64,000 nt of DNA from Treponema sp. (lineage in GTDB: Bacteria > Spirochaetota > Spirochaetia > Treponematales > Breznakiellaceae): NCBI GenBank assembly GCA_009787835.1, contig WQSN01000004.1, positions 48,420 to 112,419 on the forward strand, read 5' to 3'. Made by a program: the position numbers and the translations under genes. Under the pieces are notes generated by a model. The model worked only from the letters and a program-made list of their open reading frames with translations. It ran no database searches and was not told the DNA's origin. The stretch's first letter is position 1, and each line of letters opens with the position of its first letter. Below are positions 19,682 to 29,547 of this stretch, in pieces.

Positions 19682-22600
19682 TCAATAAGGAAACAAATCC
19701 TGGGCGGTAATGGACGCTTCTTCAAAATCACTGTGCAGCAAATGTTCTGCTATAATATTGAGCCGTTCCTTTATGGCAGGCGACCATGATACCTGCTTTA
19801 ATTCCGCCAGTGTTTCCTTGGCAAGCTTTTTATCATATCTGGCGCAGGCGGCCTGTATTATTATCAGTTTTTCACGCAATAAATTTTTATATTCTTTTGA
19901 ATTTTCATCAACTGATTCAATGTCTTCACTCTCTGATTTTTTCTTATTCTTGTTTATTACATTCTGTAACGAGTTCAGGAACACAGGAATTTCAGCTAAT
20001 ATAAGATCAATATTCTTCTCCCTTCCCGCCATTTCAAGCTTTAACGCTTCATCGGAAAGCTGCTGCTCTCCAATATTTGCCAAAGCGCTTTTCATTGCAT
20101 GTACATTAATTACAAGCATGGAAAAATCATCTGTCCTGCGGCATTTATTCTGGTAAATAGAATCAATCAATGCAAGCGCTTTTTCCGCGTCACGGACAAA
20201 AATTTCGGCAAGCTGCGGATTTACAGGAGTATCCTTGTTAGTATCATGGCTTGTGATTTTCTGCTGTCTGGCCGCTTCAATAACATCGGTTGTCTGCTTG
20301 TCACGTATCATCCTGTTCAGCACCGAATTCATCTGCCGGATATCAATCGGTTTGGAAATAAAACCGTCAAAACCGTTTTTAAGAAAAATCTCCGCCTGTC
20401 CTGCGAGCGCGTTTGCGGTTAACGCTATTATTGGGTTTGCGTAACCAAGACTCCTGATAATTCTGACAGATTCTATCCCATCCATTCTTGGCATCATGTG
20501 ATCCATAAAAATGACATCGTATATTTTACCGTCCCTGATTTTATCAATCGCTTCAAATCCGCTTAAAGCGGTATCAATTGATATTCCATAGGGGCTTAAT
20601 AGCCCTCTTGCTACATACAGATTTGTTTCAACATCATCCACAACCAAAACGCTGCCGTAGGGCATAAATTCCCGCGTTATCTGCGCATTTCTGGATTTTG
20701 AAATTTTTCCAAGATTTAACTGCTCCAGATTATTGGCCCATTCCTTTCCAATCGCTTCAAAACCCGCGTCCCCCTGCGGAAGGCTCACGGTAAAAGTTGA
20801 TCCCATGCCTGGTATGCTTTCTACGGAAATATCGCCGTTCATCATGTGAATCAATGTCCGCGTTATATTCATGCCCAACCCGGTTCCTTCGGTTGTGCGG
20901 TTAATATCAAGATTAAAGCGCGCAAATTTTTCGCCGAGTTTGTTTACCTGCTCTTCGGTCATCCCCTGCCCCGTGTCGCTGATGCGGAAAATAAGAGTCA
21001 CATCCGTGTTCTCGCTTCTTTCCTGCGGCTCTATATGGACAGACATATTAATCATTCCTTCGTCGGTATATTTGAAAGCATTGGAAAGAAGATTATTTAA
21101 AATTTGCTTAATACGAAGCTCATCCCCAATCAGCACGGAAGGCACGGTTTCACTTACAATTAATTTAAACTCAATGGGTTTGCTTTCAAAACGCAAAATA
21201 TTCAACTGCACAGTATCGTGAATAAGTGAGGCTACATCATATTGGGAATTCGTAAGTTCAAGTTTGCCGGCTTCAATTTTTGACAGATCAAGTATATCAT
21301 TTATAATTCCGAGCAGCATATCGCCTGAATTATAAATCCTGTACAGCGCTTCCTTTGCGTTCTGAGGAAGAGAATTATCCTGCAGCTGAATTTCAGTAAT
21401 ACCCAAAATCGCGTTCATTGGAGTGCGGATTTCATGGCTCATTCTGGCAAGGAAGTCGCTTTTCGCCCTGTTGTTCTCTTCGGCGATTTCCGCCCTGCGC
21501 ATTTCAGTTATCATTGCCTTAACTTCCCTCAAGTCCCTGATAAATCCGGCAAGCGCGTAATCGCCCCTGAATTTAACGCGGACAAGAGTAACTTCAGTCG
21601 GGATCGCTTCCTTTTTTTTATTCTGATGTATACATTCAAAACTGCTACGACCTTCTTCAAACGCTTCATCCGAGTATCTTATGATTTTTGCGGATGATAA
21701 TTCACCGTCCGGCTGATACTCGGGCAGGAATTCAAAAACACCGTTGATAAATTCATTTTTATTTGATAATCCAAGAAGCCTTACGGTTTCCTGATTACAC
21801 GCGAGAATTTTATTTTTATTGTCAACCATGAAGGAGCTAAGGGGAGTAGTGTCAAATAAAACCTGAGTGTACTCATCAGCCTCGCGCATTTTCGCCATTA
21901 CTGATTTCATATCACGCAAATCACGCGCGTATTGGGCTACTATATATTCCTTTCTGAAACTGACACGGACCAAAGTTACCTCGCACAGTATATCTTCCCC
22001 GTTCAGTTTGCGGTACAGCCACTCAAACCGGCAGTAACCCGTATAAAACGCCTTTTTGAGACATTCAATATTTTTCTCAAATGACAGCCTGCCGTCAGGC
22101 TGGTATTCGGGAGACAGTTCAAAAAATCTTTTGCAGTATTCTTTTTTGCCTGATATATCAAACAATTTAAGTGATTCTTCATTGCAGTCAATCGGAATAA
22201 AATATTTATCCCACAGGATCATGCAAAGGGGCGTCGCGTCCAGCATAATCTGCGTCCGCTCTTCTGCTTTCTTTTTGGCGGAAACAATGCTCAGAAGTAT
22301 CGCGCAGAGGGCCGAAGCCAGGATCGCGCCCAGCAGAATCAGGATATACGCTATATCATTTACGCTCTTATAATATTCCTTTGAATACGCTATAAGCGCC
22401 ATGTACCAGCCGTTATTGAGCTTGCGGACAAATAAAACAGAGGTATTACCGTTATAATCAGCCGCCTTCCGCTCGGAAATTTCTTTTCCCGCGAGCAGAT
22501 CATTCTGGATATTAACGCCGTCGTTCATCTGGGACAGATGCCTGCCAATATACGCCGGGACAGGATGCGCAATCACATTGAAATTACTGTCCAGCAGTAT

Positions 22601-23206
22601 GCCGTAACTGTTTTTGGTAACAGATGTGTTCACGGCATATTGCGCGATTCCATCAAACTGTATGTCAAGACAAATGATCCCAAGACGCCCGCCTTTCCCG
22701 TCTGTAATAACGCGGGGAAATGTAATAAAGTAATTTCCCGATTGCATGTTTAAATACGGCTCTGCATGCGAATTACCGTCAATAATTAAAGGCAGCCCGC
22801 TTAGCCTGTTGCTGTCTGTCAGCGGATTACCCGACCAGAACTCTCCGAAACAATCGAAGAAACCGTAAAAGTCTGTAATGCCGGAATTCAGGTTTTCATC
22901 GTAAAGGACATAATGGGCGGCGGACGCAAGATGCTCCCTTACTTCGCTGAAATCAGCGCCGCCAATAATCATGGCGCGGATACTGTCCGAAATGACACCT
23001 AACGCAATTTGCGGCTCGGTCAGATCGGCTTCTATGTGCGCCTGCATATTGGCGATAACATTATTTACATCATTTAATAAATTGCCGCGTTCAATATCGC
23101 TCATGAAATTATAGCTTAAAAAAACCATTATCGCAAACGCGAGAAAAACCGACAGCGCCTGCACATGAGTAACAATTGCCAGTAATTTTTTAAACAATGA
23201 ACGCAT
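19682..23206 (-). CDS. Membrane hybrid sensor histidine kinase (Cache-like periplasmic region, two PAS-like, HisKA, HATPase, REC, HPt)
   Basis: N-terminal TM and central TM (ILILLGAILASALCAILLSIV), MSHEIRTPMNAILG, GTGLGM, REC (FMDHMMPRMDGIES), HAMKSA HPt motif. Confidence 0.92.
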   Translation of the reverse strand: MRSLFKKLLAIVTHVQALSVFLAFAIMVFLSYNFMSDIERGNLLNDVNNVIANMQAHIEADLTEPQIALGVISDSIRAMIIGGADFSEVREHLASAAHYVLYDENLNSGITDFYGFFDCFGEFWSGNPLTDSNRLSGLPLIIDGNSHAEPYLNMQSGNYFITFPRVITDGKGGRLGIICLDIQFDGIAQYAVNTSVTKNSYGILLDSNFNVIAHPVPAYIGRHLSQMNDGVNIQNDLLAGKEISERKAADYNGNTSVLFVRKLNNGWYMALIAYSKEYYKSVNDIAYILILLGAILASALCAILLSIVSAKKKAEERTQIMLDATPLCMILWDKYFIPIDCNEESLKLFDISGKKEYCKRFFELSPEYQPDGRLSFEKNIECLKKAFYTGYCRFEWLYRKLNGEDILCEVTLVRVSFRKEYIVAQYARDLRDMKSVMAKMREADEYTQVLFDTTPLSSFMVDNKNKILACNQETVRLLGLSNKNEFINGVFEFLPEYQPDGELSSAKIIRYSDEAFEEGRSSFECIHQNKKKEAIPTEVTLVRVKFRGDYALAGFIRDLREVKAMITEMRRAEIAEENNRAKSDFLARMSHEIRTPMNAILGITEIQLQDNSLPQNAKEALYRIYNSGDMLLGIINDILDLSKIEAGKLELTNSQYDVASLIHDTVQLNILRFESKPIEFKLIVSETVPSVLIGDELRIKQILNNLLSNAFKYTDEGMINMSVHIEPQERSENTDVTLIFRISDTGQGMTEEQVNKLGEKFARFNLDINRTTEGTGLGMNITRTLIHMMNGDISVESIPGMGSTFTVSLPQGDAGFEAIGKEWANNLEQLNLGKISKSRNAQITREFMPYGSVLVVDDVETNLYVARGLLSPYGISIDTALSGFEAIDKIRDGKIYDVIFMDHMMPRMDGIESVRIIRSLGYANPIIALTANALAGQAEIFLKNGFDGFISKPIDIRQMNSVLNRMIRDKQTTDVIEAARQQKITSHDTNKDTPVNPQLAEIFVRDAEKALALIDSIYQNKCRRTDDFSMLVINVHAMKSALANIGEQQLSDEALKLEMAGREKNIDLILAEIPVFLNSLQNVINKNKKKSESEDIESVDENSKEYKNLLREKLIIIQAACARYDKKLAKETLAELKQVSWSPAIKERLNIIAEHLLHSDFEEASITAQDLFPY

Positions 23207-24312
23207 TAATAATCCGTCCTTGCCTGATTAATCTGCTCATGCACATCATAAAATATTTCCGCAATTCTGGGATCATAATGTATGCCGGAATTTTCCATAA
23301 TAATATCCACAGCTTCCCTATGGGTAAAAGCTTTCTTGTACGGCTTGTCTGTAACCAGCGCGTCATAGGCGTCAGCGACCGCCATTATGCGTCCGTGAAG
23401 CGGTATTTCAGTTCCCTTTAAACCGCGCGGATACCCCTTGCCGTCCCAGCGTTCATGATGAGAGCCGGCGAATAATTTTGCGTTACGCAAAAATTCGCCC
23501 TCGCCTGTCCGGGCGATGATCTCGTCAATTATCCGCTCTCCTTCCAGGGTATGGGTTTTCATTGTCTCGTACTCGGAAGGAGAAAGCCCGCCCGGTTTAT
23601 TTATAATTAAGTCTGATATTGAGATTTTTCCAAGATCATGCATGCGCGCAGATGATACCATTTTGCTTATATCCCATTCGTTGATTTCATCCTCATACAC
23701 ATTGCGCGCTTTCATTTCGGCGATCAATATGCCGATATAAACTGAAGTCCGTTCTATATGCCCGTCGGTTTTCTTGTCGCGGTTTTCGACCATGTCCGCA
23801 AGAACCGTAACAATGCTGTTCCTCACCGCGTTTAACTGCATTGTCTGTTCACGGATTATATGATCTATGTTAAGATGCGTTTTAATCCGGTATTGCAGCA
23901 CAGGCGGAGAAAAAGGTTTTGTTATAAAATCCACAGCGCCCATCTGGAATCCAAGAGCCTCCACTCCCGCATCCGTGCGGCCGGTTAAAAATATAACTGG
24001 TATATCATCCCATAAATTTACAGATTTTAAACGCTTAAGCGCCGCAAATCCGTCCATTTCAGGCATTTCAATATCCATTAATATTAAGTCCGGTTTGATT
24101 TTTTCAAGGAGGGAAAACATTTTCGCAGCGGACGGCATTGTCATAACGCGATAAGAATCTTCCAGGGCCGTTTCCGCCATGGATAGGTTAGTATCACTGT
24201 CATCAACGACAAATATTGTCTTCAAATGCGAAAGCGCTCCTTTTCTACTAAATAATATTCTAACATTAAAATTACGGAACAGCAATCTTGGATTTTTAAT
24301 AAAAGTGTGCAA
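23206..24312 (-). CDS. Response regulator with HD-GYP domain
   Basis: REC (VDDSDTNLS, LMDIEMPEMDGF) plus HDLGK, HHERWDGKGYP. The N-terminal ~30 aa may not be translated; a downstream start is possible. Confidence 0.9.
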   Translation of the reverse strand: MHTFIKNPRLLFRNFNVRILFSRKGALSHLKTIFVVDDSDTNLSMAETALEDSYRVMTMPSAAKMFSLLEKIKPDLILMDIEMPEMDGFAALKRLKSVNLWDDIPVIFLTGRTDAGVEALGFQMGAVDFITKPFSPPVLQYRIKTHLNIDHIIREQTMQLNAVRNSIVTVLADMVENRDKKTDGHIERTSVYIGILIAEMKARNVYEDEINEWDISKMVSSARMHDLGKISISDLIINKPGGLSPSEYETMKTHTLEGERIIDEIIARTGEGEFLRNAKLFAGSHHERWDGKGYPRGLKGTEIPLHGRIMAVADAYDALVTDKPYKKAFTHREAVDIIMENSGIHYDPRIAEIFYDVHEQINQARTDY

Positions 24313-24321
24313 ATATAGTTT

Positions 24322-25242
24322 ATGCCGATAAAAATACCGAAAGAATTACCCGCTTATGAGGCGTTGTCAGGCGAGAGGGTCTTTGTAATGACTGAAGACA
24401 GGGCCGAATCTCAGGATATCAGGCCTTTAAAAGTCGGAATAATAAACCTGATGCCGACAACTGTGGATACTGAAATACAGCTCCTGCGGCTTTTGGGGAA
24501 CAGCCCTCTTCAGGTGGATATAACTTTTTTAAACATGAGCAGCCACACATCCAGAAACGCGCCGCCGGGACATCTGGAAAAATTTTATATCAGCGCCGGA
24601 GAAATTGCCCGCCTGAAAGTGCGGTATGACGGACTTATTATTACAGGCGCGCCTGTAGAAACTTTGCCATTCGAGGAAGTTGATTACTGGAATGAACTCG
24701 CCGAAATAATTGATTATTCAGAAGAAAATGTTTTTTCCTGTCTGCACATCTGCTGGGGAGCGCAGGCCGGTCTTTACCGCCGTTACAATATCCCCAAAAA
24801 AGCGCTGGATAAAAAACTATTCGGTGTTTTTCCCCATGCCGTTAATGAACAGTATCACTCGCTTTTCAGGGGTTTTGATGATGAATTTCTCGCTCCTCAA
24901 TCCAGGCATACAACCTGCGACCGCAGCGCCATAGCATCCGATCCCCGTCTCACCATTCAATCGGAAACACAGGAAGCCGGCGTCTTTATAGTTACCGCCC
25001 GCGAAGGCCGTGAAATTTATGTTACAGGCCACCTTGAATACGATCCACTGACCCTTGACCGCGAATACAGACGCGATAAAGAACGCGGTCTCACAATTGA
25101 AGTGCCAAAAAATTATTACCCCGGAGATGATCCTTCAAAATCTCCGGTCGTCCGCTGGCGAGCCCACGCCAATCTGTTTTTTGATAACTGGCTGAATTAT
25201 GTTTATCAGGAAACTCCCTACAATCTGGATGAGTTGAGTTAA
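24322..25242 (+). CDS. metA: Homoserine O-succinyl/acetyltransferase (MetA family)
   Basis: MPIKIPKELPAYEAL start, IINLMPTTVDTEIQLLRLLGNSPLQVDITFL, CLHICWGAQAGLYRRYNI. Confidence 0.95.
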   Translation: MPIKIPKELPAYEALSGERVFVMTEDRAESQDIRPLKVGIINLMPTTVDTEIQLLRLLGNSPLQVDITFLNMSSHTSRNAPPGHLEKFYISAGEIARLKVRYDGLIITGAPVETLPFEEVDYWNELAEIIDYSEENVFSCLHICWGAQAGLYRRYNIPKKALDKKLFGVFPHAVNEQYHSLFRGFDDEFLAPQSRHTTCDRSAIASDPRLTIQSETQEAGVFIVTAREGREIYVTGHLEYDPLTLDREYRRDKERGLTIEVPKNYYPGDDPSKSPVVRWRAHANLFFDNWLNYVYQETPYNLDELS

Positions 25243-25297
25243 CTGATTAATTATAAATAATACAAAAGCTAATATTGATAATTTATATCTAAGGTTG

Positions 25298-25341
25298 CTG
25301 TTCCAAAAACGCAAACCTTCGGTTTGAAAGTTTTGGAACAG
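25298..25341. repeat. Strong hairpin / convergent intergenic inverted repeat
   Basis: ctgttccaaaa (25298-25308) pairs perfectly with ttttggaacag (25331-25341); inner caaacc-ttc-ggtttg stem. Confidence 0.75.
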
Positions 25342-25362
25342 TCTCAATTTCTTATATAATAT

Positions 25363-25797
25363 TTACTTTTTGGCCGGTCTGCCTGCTCTTTTTCCTTTTG
25401 GTTTCTTCGCGCCAGGCGCTTTAGCGGCTACTTTTCGTTTTTCGGACAATGATTTCAATTTCTTTTTACCGGTTTTAACTTCTTTCTTTTCTTTGGCTAC
25501 AGGTTTTGAAGCTTTGGGGATTTTTTTCAGCGCGGACATGAATTTACTGTCCGATGTAAACCCTTCAATTTCCGCAGAATTCTGTATATCAAGCCAGAAT
25601 TGCGGAGTGTTGCCGAAATAAGCGGCTAAACGCAGGGCCATTGAGACCGTTATCCGCGCTTTTCCCTTTAAAATATTCGCAACTGACTGATACGCTACAT
25701 CTAAAGCTTTTGAAACGATAAATGGATTTATTTCGTACTTGTCAATGAATGACTGAAGCACCACGGCGGGGTTTTTGGGATTGGTTGTTTTTGGCAT
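25363..25797 (-). CDS. HigA-like (XRE-family) HTH addiction-module antidote protein with Lys/Ala/Pro-rich C-terminal tail
   Basis: VVLQSFIDKYEINPFIVSKALDVAYQSVANILKGKARITVSMALRLAAYFGNTPQFWLDIQN is HigA/VapI-like; AGGAGG precedes the ATG at 25797; tail KKIPKASKPVAKEKKEVKTGKKK...GKRAGRPAKK. Confidence 0.85.
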   Translation of the reverse strand: MPKTTNPKNPAVVLQSFIDKYEINPFIVSKALDVAYQSVANILKGKARITVSMALRLAAYFGNTPQFWLDIQNSAEIEGFTSDSKFMSALKKIPKASKPVAKEKKEVKTGKKKLKSLSEKRKVAAKAPGAKKPKGKRAGRPAKK

Positions 25798-26183
25798 AAT
25801 TGCCTCCTTTGATATTATTTTGTGTCTATCCATAAATTCATATTGGCTGTGAGACACATGCTATTGCTTACTCTAAAGTATGCTCTATTATCATAATTTT
25901 ATACCAAACAAGAAATTATGTCAATACCTATTATTATCAATTTATTTATATATACATCAATCTTTATCAAAAATTAATTAGAATGGAGATAAATGACTAA
26001 TAATCAATTAACTTTAAATAATGCGGTGTAAAACATCGCTTTTGGCATTGCGCATAACAATACAGCATTGAATGCTTAACACAGAAGCAACCGAAGATAT
26101 TTATAAACTTCATTGTAATTTAAAATCTGACAAATAAAACACCGTTGGAAATTTTTTCAACTAACGCCGGTAAATCAAGAATA

Positions 26184-26221
26184 GACTTGTCCGATAACTC
26201 TAGTTAGTTACTGAACAAGTC
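26184..26221. repeat. Imperfect 15-bp inverted repeat hairpin in AT-rich intergenic DNA
   Basis: gacttgtccgataac (26184-26198), loop tctagtta, gttactgaacaagtc (26207-26221); 13 of 15 paired counting one G.T. Confidence 0.65.
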
Positions 26222-26394
26222 AATTATGGTTTTAAATGTTTCTATTTTACTATAAACCAAGATGATTGGAATAATGTATAAAAAATCATACATTAAACAC
26301 TATAAAAATGATTATTATATAGTTGCATAATATTGAAAAATTATGATATTCTATAAAAGCATAAAGCATTTTTTGGATAACAGGAGAAACATGG

Positions 26395-27528
26395 ATGGCA
26401 TTAATGAAATCAAAATATATGCAGGTTGTTAATCCCGTTTATACAGGAGACAGACCCGCTTCAGAAATGAAGCTGTCCTATATAAATTATGATTCAACAT
26501 CCGCGGAAACGAAAGATGTCTCTTCCATTGATGAAGTAATAAACCTTAAAGACGATTCAAAGATGTTATGGATAAATATCAGCGGATTAAAAGACACTGA
26601 TTCAATTAAGCGTTTGGGTGAACTGCTGGAAATTCACCCATTAACCATTGAAGATATTCTGCAGACAGAACAACAGGCAAAAATGGAAGTTTTTGACAAA
26701 TACAGATTCTTATTGGTTAAAACAATTATACAAAAAAAGAATACTTTTAACCGTTCAAACACCAAAAGAAAAATGTTCTTTCTGCCTTTCAGGAAGGACA
26801 AGCGCTTTGTATCCCAGGACGGAAATACAGATGAACTGATTATTACCCAGGTCGGAATAGTTATTATGAAAAATGTTCTTCTGACTTTTCAGGAATTATC
26901 AAGAGGTGCGTTTGAAGGTATAAGAAGAAAAATATTGGAAAATACCGGTGAAATCCGCAAAATGGAAACCGATTATCTTGCCTATTTAATAATTGATAAA
27001 ATTGTCGATGAATATTTTAACTCCATAAACCACCTGGAAGAACATATAGAAAATCTTGAGGAACGCGCGACAAGAACCAGCGATGATACATATATTGAAG
27101 AGATACAGGAAACTAAAAAATATCTATTGCTCGTCAAGAAAGCAATCCTGCCGTTAAAAAATAATTTATTAATTATTTCCCGGCAGGAATCATTTTTCCA
27201 AACAGGGGAAATAAAACCATTTTTACAGGACTTACTAGAAAATTTAGATCATGCGGTAATGCAGATTGAACATTACCGCGAATGGCTTTCAAGCGTTATG
27301 GAAGTAAATTTATCTGTATTATCGTATCAATTGAACAAGGTAATGAAAGTACTGGCAATGATTTCCGCCATCTTTATTCCGCTGTCTTTTATCGCCGGAA
27401 TTTATGGCATGAATTTTGATGTTATGCCTGAATTAAGATATAATTTCGGGTATTTTATCGTTCTTGGCGTAATGTTTTTAGTCGCCACAATCATGATTAT
27501 TGTTTTCAAGATTCGCAAGTGGTTCTAA
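26395..27528 (+). CDS. corA: Magnesium/cobalt transporter CorA
   Basis: C-terminal IAGIYGMNFDVMPEL (GMN motif) between two TM helices; RBS caggag upstream. Confidence 0.95.
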   Translation: MALMKSKYMQVVNPVYTGDRPASEMKLSYINYDSTSAETKDVSSIDEVINLKDDSKMLWINISGLKDTDSIKRLGELLEIHPLTIEDILQTEQQAKMEVFDKYRFLLVKTIIQKKNTFNRSNTKRKMFFLPFRKDKRFVSQDGNTDELIITQVGIVIMKNVLLTFQELSRGAFEGIRRKILENTGEIRKMETDYLAYLIIDKIVDEYFNSINHLEEHIENLEERATRTSDDTYIEEIQETKKYLLLVKKAILPLKNNLLIISRQESFFQTGEIKPFLQDLLENLDHAVMQIEHYREWLSSVMEVNLSVLSYQLNKVMKVLAMISAIFIPLSFIAGIYGMNFDVMPELRYNFGYFIVLGVMFLVATIMIIVFKIRKWF

Positions 27529-27551
27529 ATTTAAAACCGCAGAATGTTATT

Positions 27552-27971
27552 TCAGCCAAAAAGCCTTGCCGCGGTCAGATCATCAGTTTCGGCCATCTGA
27601 TAATCAAACAAATCCTTGCGGTATTCTTTTTGCCGTTTTTCCTTTAACTTTTCAATAGCTTTAAGATCTTTTAAAGCTTCCATGTATTCGGCGCGTTTCT
27701 CTTCAACTAACAGTTCCGCTTTCCCGGCCTGATCTTCCAGTATATGCGCCTCCTGTTCCAGCCTGATGATATAATTATCCCAGACTGCCATCTGCATTGG
27801 AGATGTAAAACGCTGGGAAGCCGCGTTATGATGCTTAAACGCGGTTTCTTTTATTCTGTTTTCTATCTCGTTCAGAAAACCGATTGCCTGTCCAAGCGCA
27901 ATCTTGCATTCCTCTTCACGGAATTTCCTTAACTGGAGAACTTTCTGCAAATTAAAAGAAAACTTTTTCAT
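27552..27971 (-). CDS. fliJ: Flagellar export chaperone FliJ
   Basis: FSFNLQKVLQLRKFREEECKIALG coiled coil; directly after fliI. Confidence 0.85.
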   Translation of the reverse strand: MKKFSFNLQKVLQLRKFREEECKIALGQAIGFLNEIENRIKETAFKHHNAASQRFTSPMQMAVWDNYIIRLEQEAHILEDQAGKAELLVEEKRAEYMEALKDLKAIEKLKEKRQKEYRKDLFDYQMAETDDLTAARLFG

Positions 27972-29482
27972 TGATTAAACTCTCCCGCCGCGCTGATTCC
28001 AGGAAGCGAAGAAAAAAGGGCGGCTACGCTGTTAAGCGCTTTTTTTGTGTCTTCCTCGGAAGAAGAAGGCGCGGATTCCGTTTCAGATTTTTCTTTTTTC
28101 ACGGAACGGCCGGATTTTGCGAGTTTAGCGTTGTTATCCGCCATTTCAAGCTCGGGGATTTTTACCCCTGTTATCGCGGATAAACCTTCAAGCGTATCTT
28201 CCAGCGATGAAGGTTCATCGATATCCTGTATAAGAAAATCTTCGATAAGACCGTGTTTCGCTATAGCTTCATCTATCGCCGGATTTGAACCTGGACGATA
28301 AGCGCCTACATTGATAAGATCTTCGGCTCCCGCGTAGGAAGCCATGTTCCTTCGTATAACACCTGCCGCTTTGCCGCTTGCGCTTCCTGAAACATGGGGC
28401 GCGAGGCGGGAAATGCTCTGCAGTATGTCAATCGCGGGGTAATGGTAACCTTGAGCCAAATCGCGGGAAAGAACGATATGCCCGTCCAAAATGCCGCGCA
28501 CAGTATCGGCGACAGGCTCATCCATGTCATCGCCGTCTACAAGGATTGTATAAAAACCTGTGATGCTGCCCCTGTCTGATGTTCCGGATCTTTCAAGGAG
28601 TTTCGGCATCGAATCGAACATGCTCGGAGGGTAGCCTCTTTGTGCCGGAGGCTCGCCTGACGCAAGGCCGATTTCCCTCATCGCGCGGGCAAAGCGCGTA
28701 ACGGAATCGAAAAGCAGCATTACATCATTTCCCTGATCGCGGAAATATTCAGCGACAGCGGTCGCGACATAAGCGCCGCGAAGGCGCGCAAGCGGCGGTG
28801 AATTGGAAGGGGTCACTATTAAAACACTGCGCGCAAGCCCTTCCGGCCCCAAATCGTTTTCTATAAAGTCATTTACTTCCCTGCCGCGCTCTCCTATAAG
28901 GGCGACCACATTTACATCGGCCGTTGTGTTACGTGCAATCATTCCAAGCAGTGTGGATTTGCCGACTCCAGAGCCTGCGAAAATGCCAAGCCTTTGTCCC
29001 TTTCCGACAGCGAGAAGGCCGTCAATCGCGCGCACTCCGGTTGTTATGCGCTCTGTAACGCGTTTCCTTTTAAGGGGATCAGGAGGGCTTGTTAAAGCGG
29101 GATACGTGCAGGCAGATTCTATATCGCCCTTGTCATCAACCGGGTTTCCCATCGCGTTCAGCACCCTTCCCAGAAGTTTCTGAGATACAGGCACTTCAAG
29201 GCGCGAGCCAAGGGCTATAACCTTGTCGCCCACTTCAAGCCCATCTGTATCTTCAAAAGCCATCAACTGAACAACTTCATTCCTTAACCCGACAACTTCG
29301 GCCATTATTCTCCCCCTGCCCTTGGGAGCAATAATTCTGCACATTTCGCCTATTATAGCCTGAGGTCCTCTGCTTTCAATTAACAGCCCCTGCACTTTAA
29401 TGATTCTGCCGATACATTTTATAGGATCAATACGCTGCGCGGATTCTATATATTTTTCTATAACTGATATTTCCATATGCAA
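27968..29482 (-). CDS. fliI: Flagellum-specific ATPase FliI
   Basis: GQRLGIFAGSGVGKSTLLGMIARNT, LIGERGREVNDF, LLFDSVTRFARAMREIGLASGEPPAQRGYPPS. Confidence 0.96.
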   Translation of the reverse strand: MHMEISVIEKYIESAQRIDPIKCIGRIIKVQGLLIESRGPQAIIGEMCRIIAPKGRGRIMAEVVGLRNEVVQLMAFEDTDGLEVGDKVIALGSRLEVPVSQKLLGRVLNAMGNPVDDKGDIESACTYPALTSPPDPLKRKRVTERITTGVRAIDGLLAVGKGQRLGIFAGSGVGKSTLLGMIARNTTADVNVVALIGERGREVNDFIENDLGPEGLARSVLIVTPSNSPPLARLRGAYVATAVAEYFRDQGNDVMLLFDSVTRFARAMREIGLASGEPPAQRGYPPSMFDSMPKLLERSGTSDRGSITGFYTILVDGDDMDEPVADTVRGILDGHIVLSRDLAQGYHYPAIDILQSISRLAPHVSGSASGKAAGVIRRNMASYAGAEDLINVGAYRPGSNPAIDEAIAKHGLIEDFLIQDIDEPSSLEDTLEGLSAITGVKIPELEMADNNAKLAKSGRSVKKEKSETESAPSSSEEDTKKALNSVAALFSSLPGISAAGEFNQ

Positions 29483-29547
29483 TCAGCCCTCCCCCTGTGC
29501 ATGTTCCGGCCTGAAAATCCGCGTCTGTTTATAAACAAACCAAATTT

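Noticed and set aside
26072-26137. 21-codon ORF (MLNTEATEDIYKLHCNLKSDK)
   Set aside because: Too short and without a convincing RBS; at most a gene remnant, kept only as part of the gene-poor island.
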